In this document: piece by piece, positions 33,901 through 45,045 of the stretch | Position numbering within the stretch: the first letter of the stretch is position 1 | Layout of the letters: every line of letters begins with the position of its first letter | From: Acanthornis magna | Lineage: Eukaryota; Chordata; Aves; Passeriformes; Acanthizidae | Length of the DNA: 64,000 nucleotides | Assembly (NCBI GenBank): GCA_036785705.1 | Contig: JAWUZG010000138.1 | Span: 3,472,501 to 3,536,500, forward strand | Direction: 5' to 3' | Notes under the pieces: generated by a model | Seen by the model: the letters and a program-made list of their open reading frames with translations, nothing else | Told to the model about the DNA's origin: nothing | Database searches by the model: none | Translations under genes and position numbers: made by a program

Positions 33901-34758
33901 AGGGGTGCCAGGTATGCCAGGTGTACAAGGAGTGCCAGGAGTGCCAGGAGTGCCAGGTGTGCCAGGTGTACAAGGAGTGCCAGGAGTGCCAGGAGTGCCA
34001 TGTGTGCCAGGAGTGCCATGTGTACCATGTGTGCCAGGAGTGCCCGCTGTGCCCGCTGTACCTTCACAGTGCTCCCAGATTTCTCCACATGCGCTTTCAG
34101 CTGGGCCCTCCTGGCATGCAGCTCCCTCCACTGCCCAGCGAGCGCCTCCATCCTCTTGGTGAAGGCCTGGCAGCAGCAGAGCAAAGGTGACATGGCTGCC
34201 ACCGCCAGAGCCGCTCCCCTGCCCGCTCTGCCACCCTCCTAACCCCAGCAGCCCTCCCATCCCAGCACCCTCCCACCCGCCTCACCTCCTCCTTCTCTTC
34301 CACAACCTTCTCCATCAACCGCACTTCTTTCATCTTCTTCAGGAGGCAAATGAAGGAGTTCGTGGAGTCCTCCTCAGTCGCCCGCAGCTCCCTGGAACCG
34401 ATTTCCTGAGCTTACACTCTGGGTCCAGCTCCTGGCAGGATGCTGGATTGCTCTGGGAACTGGGCTGTGTCCCAGGTGAGGTGACAGGACCCCATCCCCA
34501 CCTCAGAACCCCTCTGGCAGTGTGTCCTCCCCAGCCCTCCCCTGCAGGGACCTCCAGCACAGCCGGGGGGGCTCCAGGGAATGACAGGGCTGGGAAAGGG
34601 AGGTACAGGAGGGAACAGATCAGAGCTGGGGGTTTGCCTGGCAGGGGAAGGAGGGATGGGGAGGCAGGAGGAGAGGATGGAGGAGCCCCTGACCTGAGCA
34701 GGGGCAGGAGTCTCTCCTTGTACTGCCCCCGGTAATAGCTCACGTCCTCGTGTGCCAT
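30954..34758 (-). CDS. CCDC42: Coiled-coil domain-containing protein 42 (seven coding exons)
   Basis: Minus-strand exons in order: 34758-34694, 34391-34286, 34166-34062, 33332-33135, 32469-32248, 31739-31581 and 31013-30954. All have GT/AG junctions and join to 915 nt (304 residues plus stop); human CCDC42 has 316. The protein starts [18 protein letters not shown]. It is almost wholly coiled coil of the DUF4200 family: [40 protein letters not shown], and near the end YRQLDM followed by [11 protein letters not shown], matching human HKQLDMIQQFIQD. CCDC42 is a sperm-flagellum and manchette protein needed for spermatid head-tail coupling in mouse. Two introns carry minisatellites, one starting at the exon 3 donor. 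The family also includes CFAP73 and CCDC38; length and neighbourhood favour CCDC42. The WWHWE stretch near residue 160 is unusual for the family. Confidence 0.88.
31170..31375. repeat. Intronic C-rich short-unit array in CCDC42
   Basis: Imperfect tandem 9-10 bp units ('ccctgcatc', 'ccctgcacc', 'cctccatcc') in the intron between exons 6 and 7. Coding-strand reading gives a spurious Cys-Arg-Gly repeat peptide. Confidence 0.85.
33805..34061. repeat. 9-bp minisatellite abutting the exon 3 donor of CCDC42
   Basis: About 28 copies of 'ggagtgcca' and one- or two-base variants fill the intron 3 sequence up to the splice donor. On the gene strand the donor reads GTACAGCGGGC and is followed at once by a second ACAGCGGGC and then by ACTCCTGGC units. 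The array is therefore in register with the donor itself. It stays open in all frames. Confidence 0.92.
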
Positions 34759-34904
34759 CACTGCGGCCACTGCACGGCCACGGCCACCTCCTGCACCGGC
34801 CCTGCCCTGCCCCAGGGCAGCCTGAGGGCCTGGGGCTACTCCAACCCACCAGGACAAGTCCTGTGGCTACTCTCTAATCCCAGGGAGAGGCACTGGGCCT
34901 CCTC

Positions 34905-35165
34905 CAATCATCGTGGGAATTCCAGTGGCTACTCCCGGCACTGTGACAATTCCAGAGGCTCCTCCAACCATTGTGACAGCTCTTGTGGCTCCTCCAACCA
35001 TTGTGACCACTCCTGTGGCTACTCCAGCCATTGTGACCACTCCTGTGGCTCCTCCAACCATTGTGACCACTCCTGCGGCTACTCCAGCCATTGTGACCAC
35101 TCCTGTGGCTACTGCAGGCACTGTGGCAGATCCAGTGGCTACTCCCAGCACTGTGACAACTCCTG
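34905..35165. repeat. 30-bp minisatellite, about eight copies
   Basis: The unit is 'tgtggctcctccaaccattg' plus 'tgaccactcc'; spacing is exactly 30 (34984, 35014 and onward). It lies 150-400 bp upstream of the CCDC42 start codon, so it falls in the likely promoter or 5' UTR. 30 is a multiple of 3, so a 10-residue periodic frame runs through it, which I consider non-coding. Confidence 0.9.
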
Positions 35166-35839
35166 TGAACTCCCTGCCATCAGAGGGGCTGACCACTGTG
35201 CCCAGGACCAGGAGTTTTTTCATTCTCTTCATCTCATCTTCTCTTCATCTTCCTCTGCCCAGATTTGGCCCTTGCAGCCCTGGCAGCCACATGTCCCTGT
35301 CCCAGCGCTCAGGGCAGGGCCGTGCTCCTTTCCCAAAGCCCAGCTGGGAATGGCCCATCCTCAGGGTCCCTCTCTGGGTCACACTGAGCTTTCCCATTTG
35401 CCCAAAATCAGCTGATTGGTTTTTCATTGACTTGATTTCTCCCTCAAAAGAGGGCCTGGGACCAAGGACCACCCAAAGCAAAGGGGTGGTGCTCATGGGC
35501 CAAGCTGGGGGAACCCACAGATGATGGAGCCCTCGGAATCTGCTGCTTCCTGCGGGGATTTCACCTCTGATGGTCACTCTGCCAGTCCTGGCTCCCCCCT
35601 GGCTGAACCCAGAGCAGTTCTGTGAGCTCAGAACAGGGCACCAGCAGCACCTGGAACAGAGGGTTTATGGTGGTCCAGGCCCTTTGGCAACTGCAGGGAG
35701 CATTTTTGGGTACAAAACCCACAAAAGGCACTTTTGTGACTGTCCCTGTCCCTGCTGCTCCTTCTCCCATCAGGGCCAGTTCCTGGATTCTTCACAACCC
35801 CTCCTGTGCAAGATCTCTGTTTAAAGAACAACCAACACA

Positions 35840-36200
35840 AGCCTTGAAATAGTGAAAATATAAAAACCCTCCCAAACTGCATTTTCGGTATCTCCCCTTA
35901 AGAAAGACTATAATATTAATATAACAAATACTAATGATAGAATATACTAAAAATATAATTTATTTGCATATATAATAATATACAATAGATTTTATATGAT
36001 ATAGCTTTATAGACAACACATAAAGTATATAAAATACAATCTGTAATATAAAAACATCTGAAGAGGCAGATTTGCTGAATTTAGAAAACTTTTCCTTGTT
36101 CTTTCCCAAAGCACTTCCACAAACAGAAGAACTGAGATGGCTTTTAGGATCTCTCAATTCTCAAGGTTTTTTAGTTACACGAAGACCTAAATTTGAATGT
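35840..36200. other. AT-rich island
   Basis: About 350 bp dominated by A and T (ATA, TAT and AAT steps, including 'atatataataatatac') inside otherwise GC-rich DNA. I see no exon and no recognisable transposon ends. It could be a decayed 3' UTR-type sequence or a matrix-attachment-like segment. Confidence 0.6.
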
Positions 36201-39200
36201 TGCCGTTGTTTTGGTGTTTTTAATTGATTTTTTAATTGAGCTGCTCTCCAGGAGATGCTGATGCTGCCCAGTGCCCACATCTGCTGGACATCCCTCTGTG
36301 GCCAAAGGCCTGGGTCAGGAGGTCACTCTGCACAAGGACAGTGGGGCCAGGAGGGCTCAGGGAGCTGCTGACACCACAGGGTGTCCAAGCACAGCCCAGA
36401 GCTTGGGCCGGAGCTCCTAGAGGAATTCTGGGGAGCTGGGGACATCTCCTGGCCATGGGATGGAGCAACACTGCTGGAAAATCCCACACACGGGAGCTCT
36501 TCAGCTCAATGTCTGCCAGGACATTGTAATGTGGGCACTGGACCTCAGCTCAAGGGAACACTTGAGCTTTGTCTTTCTTTGTCTGAAAGAAAAATAGGGA
36601 AAAAAGACTTCTTTGCTAAACGTGACTAAAACCCACTTGCTTTAAATCACAACATATCCCTTAACCACCCTGAACACCAAAGCAAAGCTTGCCTGGTGCT
36701 CTTGGCCACATTTTAATTCACAAGTCTGACTTTCCAATTCACCCCCTTAAAATATACACCACAATTGGCATTTCCAGTTGATTAATCCTTCTGTCAAATA
36801 CAAATGCTTTCTTTCCCCAGCACTCCTTATTTCTGTGCAGGATTAGACACAGCAATATATAAATACATTCTAACGCAGCTCATCCAGTGCTCAGCAAAAT
36901 CTCACTCCACAGCCCAGCTGCTCCCTCAGCAATGAGAGCTCCAAGGAAGGAGGACTCTTTCTAGCAAGAAGCTGCATCTTGTATTATTACACCCAGAGAG
37001 AGGGCAGAGGGACAAATGTGCTCCTGTGAGAGCAGTCCTGGTCACAAAGTGCTCCCAAGTCCCTCACCTGCCCGAGGGGCTGAGCCCTCCCAGCCCACCC
37101 AGAGGCTCCAGCAGGTCCCCCATGGAATCGGGGCTGCAGCCAGGCCAGGGGGACCTGGGGACACGGCTGGGGAGGAACAGCTCGAGCACAAACCGCAGGA
37201 GCTCTGACTAAAGGCCCGAGGAGCTCAGCCCAGAGCTGCTCCACCCTGACCCTGTCCTGGGCTCTGGGCTGGGCCTGAGCCCCACAGCAGCCCCTGGGCT
37301 CAGCCTGAGGCACAACCCCCGAAATTCCGAAATTCCAGGTGTGCCTGACTGTTCCTGCTGTGCTGAGATCCTTCTCTGCCATTCCCTCAAACGCAGACAT
37401 TGCACACAGACATCCTGAGCACAGGGACAGGGCGAGGATGAGGAGGGTGCTGGACAATCCTGACCACACCGCTCCAGGAGCACACAGCCAAAGGCACATT
37501 AACCCTGGCAAACCCCATCCCACCCCTAGATCTGATCCTGGGACTCAGGTCCCAGCTGCTCTCCTGGATGGACAATTCCCCTGGCAAACCCCATCCCACC
37601 CCTAGATCTGATCCTGGGACTCAGGCCCCAGCTGCTCTCCTGGATGGACAATTCCCCTGGCAAACCCCATCCCACCCCTAGATCTGATCCTGGGACTCAG
37701 GCCCCAGCTGTTCTCTGGGATGGACAATTCCCCTGGCAAACCCCATCCCACCCCTAGATCTGATCCTGGGACTCAGGCCCCAGCTGCTCTCCTGGATGGA
37801 CAATTCCCTCTTCTCCCTGACCTGAGGCCAATCCCATCCCAGCTCAGGACGCTGCAGCTGCAGCCAGGAGGCTCCAGCAGGAGCTGGGAGGGAGGAAGGA
37901 CACGGGAAGGACTTTACAGGCACCTAAACACTGTTGTTGATCTCATTTCCTAAAGAGCATTCGCCCCACAAACCACAGCCAGAGTCCCAAAAGCATTTGG
38001 CACCTGATGGCTCTCAGAGTGAAGGGGCACCCCACGCCTGTCTGGCAAAATTCCTGTTTGGATCAAGGCTGAAATACCTCCCCATCTGACAGGAAAAATG
38101 GTGACCCACACTGAAGAGAAAAAAGAATATGGACTCTTCTAAAGAGCACCTGGGGTAGCTCCTACAGAAGGTGCTGTGTGTCCCACAGCTCCCAGGAGCT
38201 GTCTCTGGTTTTGAGGAATTCCAGAGAAATCAAGGAAGCCCAGTTCAGTTCATTCATTCATTCCTTGGTGCCTGACATGGACTTCTCCAGCCTGAGACCT
38301 GCCCAGACAGGAGCAGGAACATCCCATTCCTCTGTCTCCACAAATGGTTAAAGACTCTAGAAGTTTGACAAGTGATATCCAGAAAGTCAACATTCCTGGG
38401 TGCTTTCTGCACTCCTGCCTTTGGAACAGAGTGAAACCCTGGGAATTCTGCCCCATTAAAGCCTCTACTCTAACAACCTGCACAGATCTCTGCGAGGACA
38501 AAAGGGGGCAGAAGATGCTGAAATTGTTATTAAACCCCAATTAAAGGAAATTTAACTGGCCCTGCTCAAGGGGAGTCACACAAACAGCTCAACCTTTCCC
38601 CGGAAAATTCCAGCGGCATCTTAATTAAGGCCATCAGGGCCGGAAGGGGCAGCAATGCTGTCCCCAAGCCACGGAGCGTCCTGCCCACAGTTGTCACTTG
38701 GGATCAACCCTGAGAGCATTAAACCCCAGCCCTGCACCCCAGAAACAGCTTTAGAGCAGCTTTCAAAGGATGTGAAACTCACTGAGTGGTGACCAAACGT
38801 AAACCAGATTAATTCCAGGGAAACCCTCGCAGCCCCAGGCCCGGGGACAATAAATTTGTGATCAGTGGTGCAGGAAGGTTAATGAAAGGAAGGGCTGCTG
38901 GCAAGAACAGGACCTGGGCAACGTGGGCTGCCCCAGCAGGGCTGCATTAGGTATGGAAAAGCAGCACAAACCTCAGTGTCACTGCTGAGCTCCATCAAAC
39001 TCCAGCTGCTGATTTTTCTAACGCAGGGAAAAGCTGAGTGTCAGCTCCAGGCACATTCCAGGGTGGGCTCTGCCACTCCAGAATCCCAAAGCTGGGCCAG
39101 GACTCAGCGAGGATTTCAAAGGGACCTCGAGCTGGGAACGGCAGCTGAGCCCTACAGACCCTGGGGGCTCCGTGCCTGACACCAGCTCCTGCCAGGATCC

Positions 39201-40928
39201 TTCCAGGGTCCTTCAAAGATCCTTCCAAGACTCCTCCAAGCTCCCTCCAAGCCCTTTCCAATCCTTTTCCCTACAGACTCATGCCCCATCCAGGCTCGCG
39301 CAAGAGAGGAAAGTTGGATTTACTGGCACAAGATTCAGGCCCTGAGTTGTCTCCGCCTGTATCCCTGAAACCCAGTCCACACGGACAATAGGGAAGGGCT
39401 GGGAATTCACCCCTCAAGAGGAAATGGCAGAGTCATTTTGCTGTCTGCAGCCTGGCTACCAGCTTAGGAACAAGGCTGGGTTGTTGTCACCCCTTTCCTC
39501 CTCTCTGTCCTCTGGGACTTAACTCCTTGGGCACTCCAAACACATGGAAGGAAAAAGGAGTCTCAAGGAAATATCAACATTTACAACATGGATGCAGAGG
39601 CAGAAGAGCCTTGTGAGCAGAGCCTTGGGCCCATCTCTGGCACAGACAGAGCTCCAGGCTGAGCCCAGGACATTCCAGCCAGGACACCCCAGCCAGGACA
39701 CTCCTGCTCCTCAGCAGGACACACAGGCTCAGGCAGAGCCTACAGCCACCAGCAGCTCTGAAGGGCAGCCCAGGGCAGCAAATACTGGAGTGGAATTCCA
39801 GAGGCAAAACCAACAAAACCCAAAAGGGCCTGAACAGCCCTCCCTTCCTCAGCCCTGGATGTACATCTGCACTGAAAATGTCTTTTTAGAGAATTATTCC
39901 AAGTCTGTGCCCAATGGGTTTGTTTGTTATGGACACAGCACCTGTGTGGTTCCCACCCATGCCAAACATGCTCATGTGGAGAACACTGCATTAACGGAGC
40001 CAGGACAGCACAAAGGGGACACAGCCAAGAAAGTCACCGAACACGGACAGCACTGCTGGCTCCAACTGCAGGGTGAGAACAAAATATTTCACTTCCATCA
40101 CAGAAAAAATAGAAACCAGTGGAAGCTTTAAGATCAGCTCAATGGAGCAGAGTTCACAGATGGTTAAGTGCTGAATTCAAATCTTTCCCTACAGGTTTTT
40201 TTGTTCTATTTTAGATTTTATATTCTATTTTTGGCTCAGCAACAAGCAAGAAGTTTTTCAGCCATGCTAATGGCAAAATACTACAAAAATAAAAACCTGT
40301 TTACATTCTCCCTAACAGACCAATATTGCACAAAGGCATTTTCCTGCATTAAAGCACTCAGGAGGCACAGGACAGGCGACTGCTCAGCTGTGGATTTTTC
40401 AACAGGCATTTCTGTTATGAAAACACCTCTCTCGTTGCTGGAAACTTGTTTAGAGTAGAATCAAACACTGCCAAATATTCCTCTTTACCTATTAATGGAT
40501 TAAAGGAAACTGGAAAACACAGGGCATGGAACAAATGATTTCATGAAGAAGTCAGTCAGCCATGCAATGTTTCCATAAAACACAACCTCGGAGAGTTCCA
40601 GCCCCAGGAAGGCTCCAAACAACACCAACCCCACCTTCACTGGGGTTTTGGACTCGTCAGAGGTGGCATTGATGGCAATAGAGAACTTTGTCCTCTATAA
40701 ATACAGACAGATTCAGCAGCAATCTTTTTATGGCTCTTCTATTGTTTTGGTGTATCTGTACAGTTTCTGATATTTCACCATCCTGAAAGCAGGAATTTAA
40801 TCTGCACCTCCAAACACTTCAAAGCCAGAGAAAATACTGCTCTCAAATCTCACTTATTTGGGCCTGCTGAAATCCCCAGTCCAAAACTGCAGCCTCAAGT
40901 CCCGCTGAAGCCCTCCCTGCCGGGGCAC
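36201..40928. other. Region between CCDC42 and STX8 exon 2, no exon recognised
   Basis: I read the minus strand here looking for the remaining syntaxin-8 exons (SNARE helix, transmembrane end) and found none. It contains a 76-bp tandem array (listed). A plus-strand open frame of 195 codons at 39544-40131 has no recognisable domain. Confidence 0.5.
37504..37808. repeat. 76-bp tandem repeat, four copies
   Basis: Units start 'cctggcaaaccccatcccac' at 37504, 37580, 37656 and 37732, exactly 76 bp apart. They differ by one or two bases, which indicates very recent duplication. Each contains AGATCT. Confidence 0.95.
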
Positions 40929-41803
40929 CTTGGCCGAGCTCTCCCCGCTCCGCTGGCAGCGGTTCCGCTCCTGGATCCTCTCGGCGATGTCCTGGGCGAG
41001 CTGGCGAGCGGCGGCGAGCAGCGGGAGCCTGGGGGGACAGCAGCGGCTGAGCCCGGGCCGGGGGGGGACAGGGAACCGGCTGGGACCTGATGGGATGTGA
41101 TGGGATCGGCTGCGACCCGATGGGATCTGATGGGATCTGATGGGGTCGGCTGGGATGGGCTGGGACCTGATGGGACACGATGGGATGGGCTGGGACCCGC
41201 TGGGATCGGCCTCGGGAGAGGGCCCGGGAAGGGGAGGCACAACACCCCCACCACACACCCTGGAATGGGCTTTGGGAAAGACCTCGGGGAGGGAAGGCAC
41301 AACAGCCGCACACACAGCCTGGGACGGGGTTTGGGAAGGGCCCGGGAAGGGAAGGCACAACCCCGGGGCGGGTTTTGGGAAGGGCCCCGGGAGGAGAAGG
41401 CACAACCCCGGGACGGGTTTTGGGAAAGGCCCCGGGAGGAGAAGGCACAACCCCGGGACGGGTTTTGGGAAGGGCCCCGGGAGGAGAAGGCACAACCCCG
41501 GGACGGGTTTTGGGAAGGGCCCCGGGAGGAGAAGGCACAACCCCGGGACGGGTTTTGGGAAAGGCCCCGGGAGCAGAAGGCACAGCAGCCCCAACAACCA
41601 CACGCACCCCGGGCCGGGTTTTGGGAGGCACAGCCGCCCCACCCCGCCCGGCCCGGCCCTGCCCGGCCCCGCTCCCGCCCCGCCCGGCCCCGGAGGCCCC
41701 GGAGGCCCCGGAGGCTCCGCAGCCCCGGCAGGGTCGGGCCCGGCCCGGCCCCCGCCCGCAGCCCCCGGGCCCGGCCCGGCGCTCACCAGGGGTCCGGAGC
41801 CAT
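40929..41803 (-). CDS. STX8: Syntaxin-8, first two coding exons only
   Basis: Minus-strand exon 1 is 41803-41787 (ATG then MAPDPW, donor GTGAGC) and exon 2 is 41028-40929 (acceptor CCCCCCAG, donor AAG/GTGCCC). Together they give 39 residues in phase 0. Human STX8 also starts MAPDPW, has an intron inside the Trp codon, and reaches the same point at residue 39. The helix AQDIAERIQERN aligns with human AQEIAEKIQQRN. STX8 is the Qc SNARE of late-endosome fusion, working with STX7, VTI1B and VAMP8. Residues 7-15 differ strongly from the human FSTYDSTCQ, and the exon 2 donor is weak. No later exon was found in the 41 kb to the left. It may continue outside the window, or it may be a broken or misplaced copy. 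Confidence 0.72.
41220..41640. repeat. 45-bp minisatellite in STX8 intron 1
   Basis: The unit begins 'ggttttgggaagggccccgg' and ends with 'caaccccgggacg'; spacing is exactly 45 (41416, 41461, 41506). Outer copies are diverged. It fills about half of intron 1 and keeps frames open on both strands. Confidence 0.92.
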
Positions 41804-41869
41804 CGCGGCCCCGGAACCTTCGCGGCGCTTCCGCCGGATCCGCCCGGACGCGCCGCGCGCAGGCGCCGG

Positions 41870-42690
41870 GAGGGGACGGAGGAGAGACGGAGAGAGATGG
41901 GGGAGAGGGAAAGGGGAGAGGGAAAGGAGAGAGGGAAAGGAGAGAGGTGGAGATGGGGGAGAGGGAAAGGGGAGAGGGAAAGGAGAGAGGGAAAGGAGAG
42001 AGGTGGAGATGGGGGAGAGGGAAAGGGGAGAGGGAAAGGAGAGAGGGAAAGGAGAGAGGTGGAGATGGGGGAGAGGGAAAGGGGAGAGGGAAAGGAGAGA
42101 GATGGGGGAGAGGGAAAAGGGAGAGATGGAGATGGGGAGAGTGGGAAAGGAGAGAAGGAAATGAGAGAGGGAAAGGAGAGAGGGAAAGGAGAGAGGGAAA
42201 GGAGAGAGGTGGAGATGGGGGAGAGGGAAAGGGGAGAGACGGAGATGGGGGAGAGGGAAAGGGGAGAGACGGAGATGGGGGAGAGGGAAAGGAGAGAGAT
42301 GGAGGTGGGGAGAGAGGGAAAGGAGAGAGGGAAAGGAGAGAGATGGAGATGGGGGAGAGAGGGAAAGGAGAGAGATGGAGATGGGGGAGAGAGGGAGAGA
42401 GACGGAGATGGGGGAGAGGGAAATGGGAGAGGGAAAGGAGAGAGATGGAGATGGGGGAGAGAGGGAAAAGGGAGAAGGAAGTGAGAGAGATGGAGATGGG
42501 GAGAGAGGGAATGGGGAGAGATGGAGATGGGGGAGAGAGGGAGAGGGATGGAGATGGGGGAGAGAGGGAAAGGAGAGAGATGGAGATGGGGGAGAGGGAG
42601 AGGAGAGAGATGGAGATGGGGGAGAGAGGGAAAGGAGAGAAGGAAATGAGAGATGGAGACAGGGGAGAGGGAAATGAGAGGGGAGAGAGG
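41870..42690. repeat. Long polypurine (GGGAAAGGAGAGA)n tract upstream of STX8
   Basis: About 820 bp that is almost pure purine on the plus strand, built from nested blocks of 'gggagagggaaaggagagag' and 'gatggagatggggg'. It begins about 70 bp upstream of the STX8 start codon. No stop codon arises in most frames, so every long open frame here is a shadow. Mirror-like purine tracts of this kind can form triplex DNA. Confidence 0.95.
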
Positions 42691-43923
42691 TGCCGGGACA
42701 CGGGGCCGGGGGAGCGGAGCCTGAGCCAGGGGTGCGGCAGTGCGGGTCCCGGGGCTGCGGGAGCGGGGCGATGGTGCGGCGGCTCTCGGTGTGCGGCGCA
42801 GGGGCAGGGGGCAGGGGCACCGGGGCAGGTGTTCAGTGTGCGGATGTGCGCAGTGCAGGTGCAGATGTGCGGGGTACAAGGTGCAGATGGGCACAGCACA
42901 GAGCCAGGGCTGTCCCCACCCTGCCCGTCCCTCCCGCTGTCTGTCCCAGCAGGTCCCAGGCACCGCTGTCCCTGTGTCGCAGTCGTGGTGTCAGGGACAC
43001 TGGCATCAGGGGCTTCGTCCCTCTCCTCGGCTGCTGAAGAGGAAGGAAATCCCTTCTGTTTCCAATCCTGCAGGTCATGGCAGGGACAGTGAAGGTCCCT
43101 TCCAGCCCAGCTTAAGCAGCTTTCCCATCCTCTGGAATTCTGTGAAATAACAGCCCTGAGGGGCTGAGCAGTTTATGTCTGAGCGGGAAAGTTTGGAGAC
43201 ATCAGACAGGTGTCTCCAGACAGGCAGAAATCAACACTCTGCATCCTAACAGAGCTATTCCCGTTTTCCTGCACACCAGGAACCACTACTGTCAGTAACA
43301 AGCTAAGAAAGACTCTGTTAAAGGAGTCTTTAATAAAGAGGTGCTTTTTTTGTTTTATTAGGGGTTTTGCACCAGAGAAAAGGAGCCTCCGTGCCTGACG
43401 CGCCACTGGGGTCACTCTTGGCACCAAGCTCCCACATGCACCTCCTCCCTCCCTTCCTCCTCCCTTTCTTCCTCGCTTTCTCCTTCCGTCCTTCCCCCTT
43501 TTTCCTCCATCCCTCCTCCTTCCTTCCTCTTTTCTTCCCTCCCTTCTCCCTGCCTCTCTCCCTCCCCTCCCTGCTGCCACATGAACCCAACACTGAGCAA
43601 TGGCACCGGTTCCCTGTTCCTGCCCATCTCCAGTGACAGTCACTGCCCTCCCCGATGTTCCCATCCCCCCGGTCCCGGCTGGCACTGACGGTGCTGGCAC
43701 TGTCCCTGTTTTGGCTGCAGTCACCGCCGGGTGGGCGCAGCCCCTCGCTCTTGCAGCAACAGCTCCGTCCAAACCCTTCCCACCCCTGACCCGCCAGGGT
43801 CTGGCCTGTTCCTTTGTTTTTGGGTGCGATCGGTGACGCAAATCGGGCACAAACCCTGAGGAGCAGTTTTGGGGCACTGCCAGTGAGGCTTTATTGCCCT
43901 CGTGACGCAGGGCTGCTGCGGCA

Positions 43924-44002
43924 GCGTATTGATATCGATATTGATAACAGTAGTGATAAGGACAATGATAACAATAGTGATAACAATATTGATAACGATA
44001 AC
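43924..44002. repeat. GATA/GATAAC simple repeat
   Basis: Tandem 'gatattgataac', 'gataacaatagt' and similar 6-12 bp units, AT-rich within GC-rich surroundings. Contains many GATA cores. Confidence 0.85.
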
Positions 44003-44855
44003 GAGCACATCCTCCTCAGCACGTTCCCGTTCCCAGTTGCTGTGACCCCCCTGTGCTCCCGGCGATGTCCCCGGGGCCGGGGCTGCCGAGCGCGGAGCCA
44101 GAGGAGCCCCAGGTGCCCTGGGGACCAGCCCTGATCCAGCTCTGGTGCGGGGTGGCTTTGGGGAGGTGCTGAGCACCCCCAGGCACCTCTCAGTTCCCGT
44201 CTGCTGTCCCGCAGGCTGGGCAGGGCTGGGGACACGCTGGAGTGGCAGCAGGCACACGTCCCACTCCTGCCCAGTCGGACCCAGTGCCAGCAGTGCCCGG
44301 AGGGGCTCTGAGCCCCCGCTGGCCCTGGCAGCCCCCGGGTGGGCTCTGTCCCCCTGGCCCGGCTCTTTGCACATCCGGAGATGCTCCCACAGCCGTGGCC
44401 ATCAAACATTCATGGCTTTCGTCTGGCTGCTCAGCCGGAGCCCCACGGCCTCTACATATTTAATTTTTTCGCCATTAAAAACGCATGAAGCGACATTTCC
44501 TTTCGCCCTGTCCCTGATTCACTTCCATCTCCCATCTCCGGAGCGTCTGCCGGAGCTTTCAGAGCTGCGTCGGGCTGGCAGGAAGAGGCGTCCGCCGTCC
44601 TGGAAAAGGCAAATGAGGATAAGGCAGCCGACAAGGTCCGGGACAAGGCACAGGAGCCGCTGCTGTCAGGGCTGGGCAGAGGGCTGGAGCTGGAGAGAGA
44701 ATGGGCAGCAGAGCGGGGTGCGGTGTGGGGACCCCCCGGGCCCCCAGGAGCGGGGCTGGGGCCATCAGTGCCCCTTTGGGTGCAGCCTGTGGAGCAGAGG
44801 GTGCGGATCAGGATAAGGATAACTCCCCCTGGGAGCCCCCCTCGCCTCCCTCGCA

Positions 44856-45045
44856 GCCGACACAGCCCCGGGGTCCCTTTGCCGACACAGCCCCGGGGTC
44901 CCTTTGCCGGGACAGCCCCGGGGTCCCTTTGCCGGCACAGCCCCGGGGTCCCTTTGCCGACACAGCCCCGGGGTCCCTTTGCCGACACAGCCCCGGGGTC
45001 CCTTTGCCGACACAGCCCCGGGGTCCCTTTGCCGACACAGCCCTC
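44856..45045. repeat. 25-bp minisatellite, eight copies
   Basis: The unit is 'gccgacacagccccggggtc' plus 'ccttt'; copies start every 25 bp from 44856. Copies vary only at 'gacac', 'gggac' or 'ggcac'. It lies about 1.3 kb upstream of the TBC1D24-like start codon. Confidence 0.93.

Noticed and set aside
33707..34260. Collagen-like Gly-Thr-Pro peptide on the minus strand
   Set aside because: Produced by the 9-bp intronic array of CCDC42; the flanking exons join correctly without it.
36987..37523. 178-codon minus-strand frame between CCDC42 and STX8, tested as a missing STX8 exon
   Set aside because: Does not resemble syntaxin-8 or any neighbour; lacks helical heptads and a membrane segment.
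40843..42963. Minus-strand open frames of about 680-700 codons, Ser/Pro/Leu-rich
   Set aside because: They read the polypurine tract and the 45-bp array; all frames are open there because the repeats lack stop codons. The only real coding part is the two short STX8 exons inside.
41140..43092. 650-codon plus-strand frame, Gly/Arg/Glu-rich
   Set aside because: Translation of the 45-bp repeat and purine tract; no domain and no splice support.
44600..44715. Charged helix-like peptide after a plausible AG acceptor
   Set aside because: Only one frame, no donor with matching phase, and no recognised family; most likely chance.
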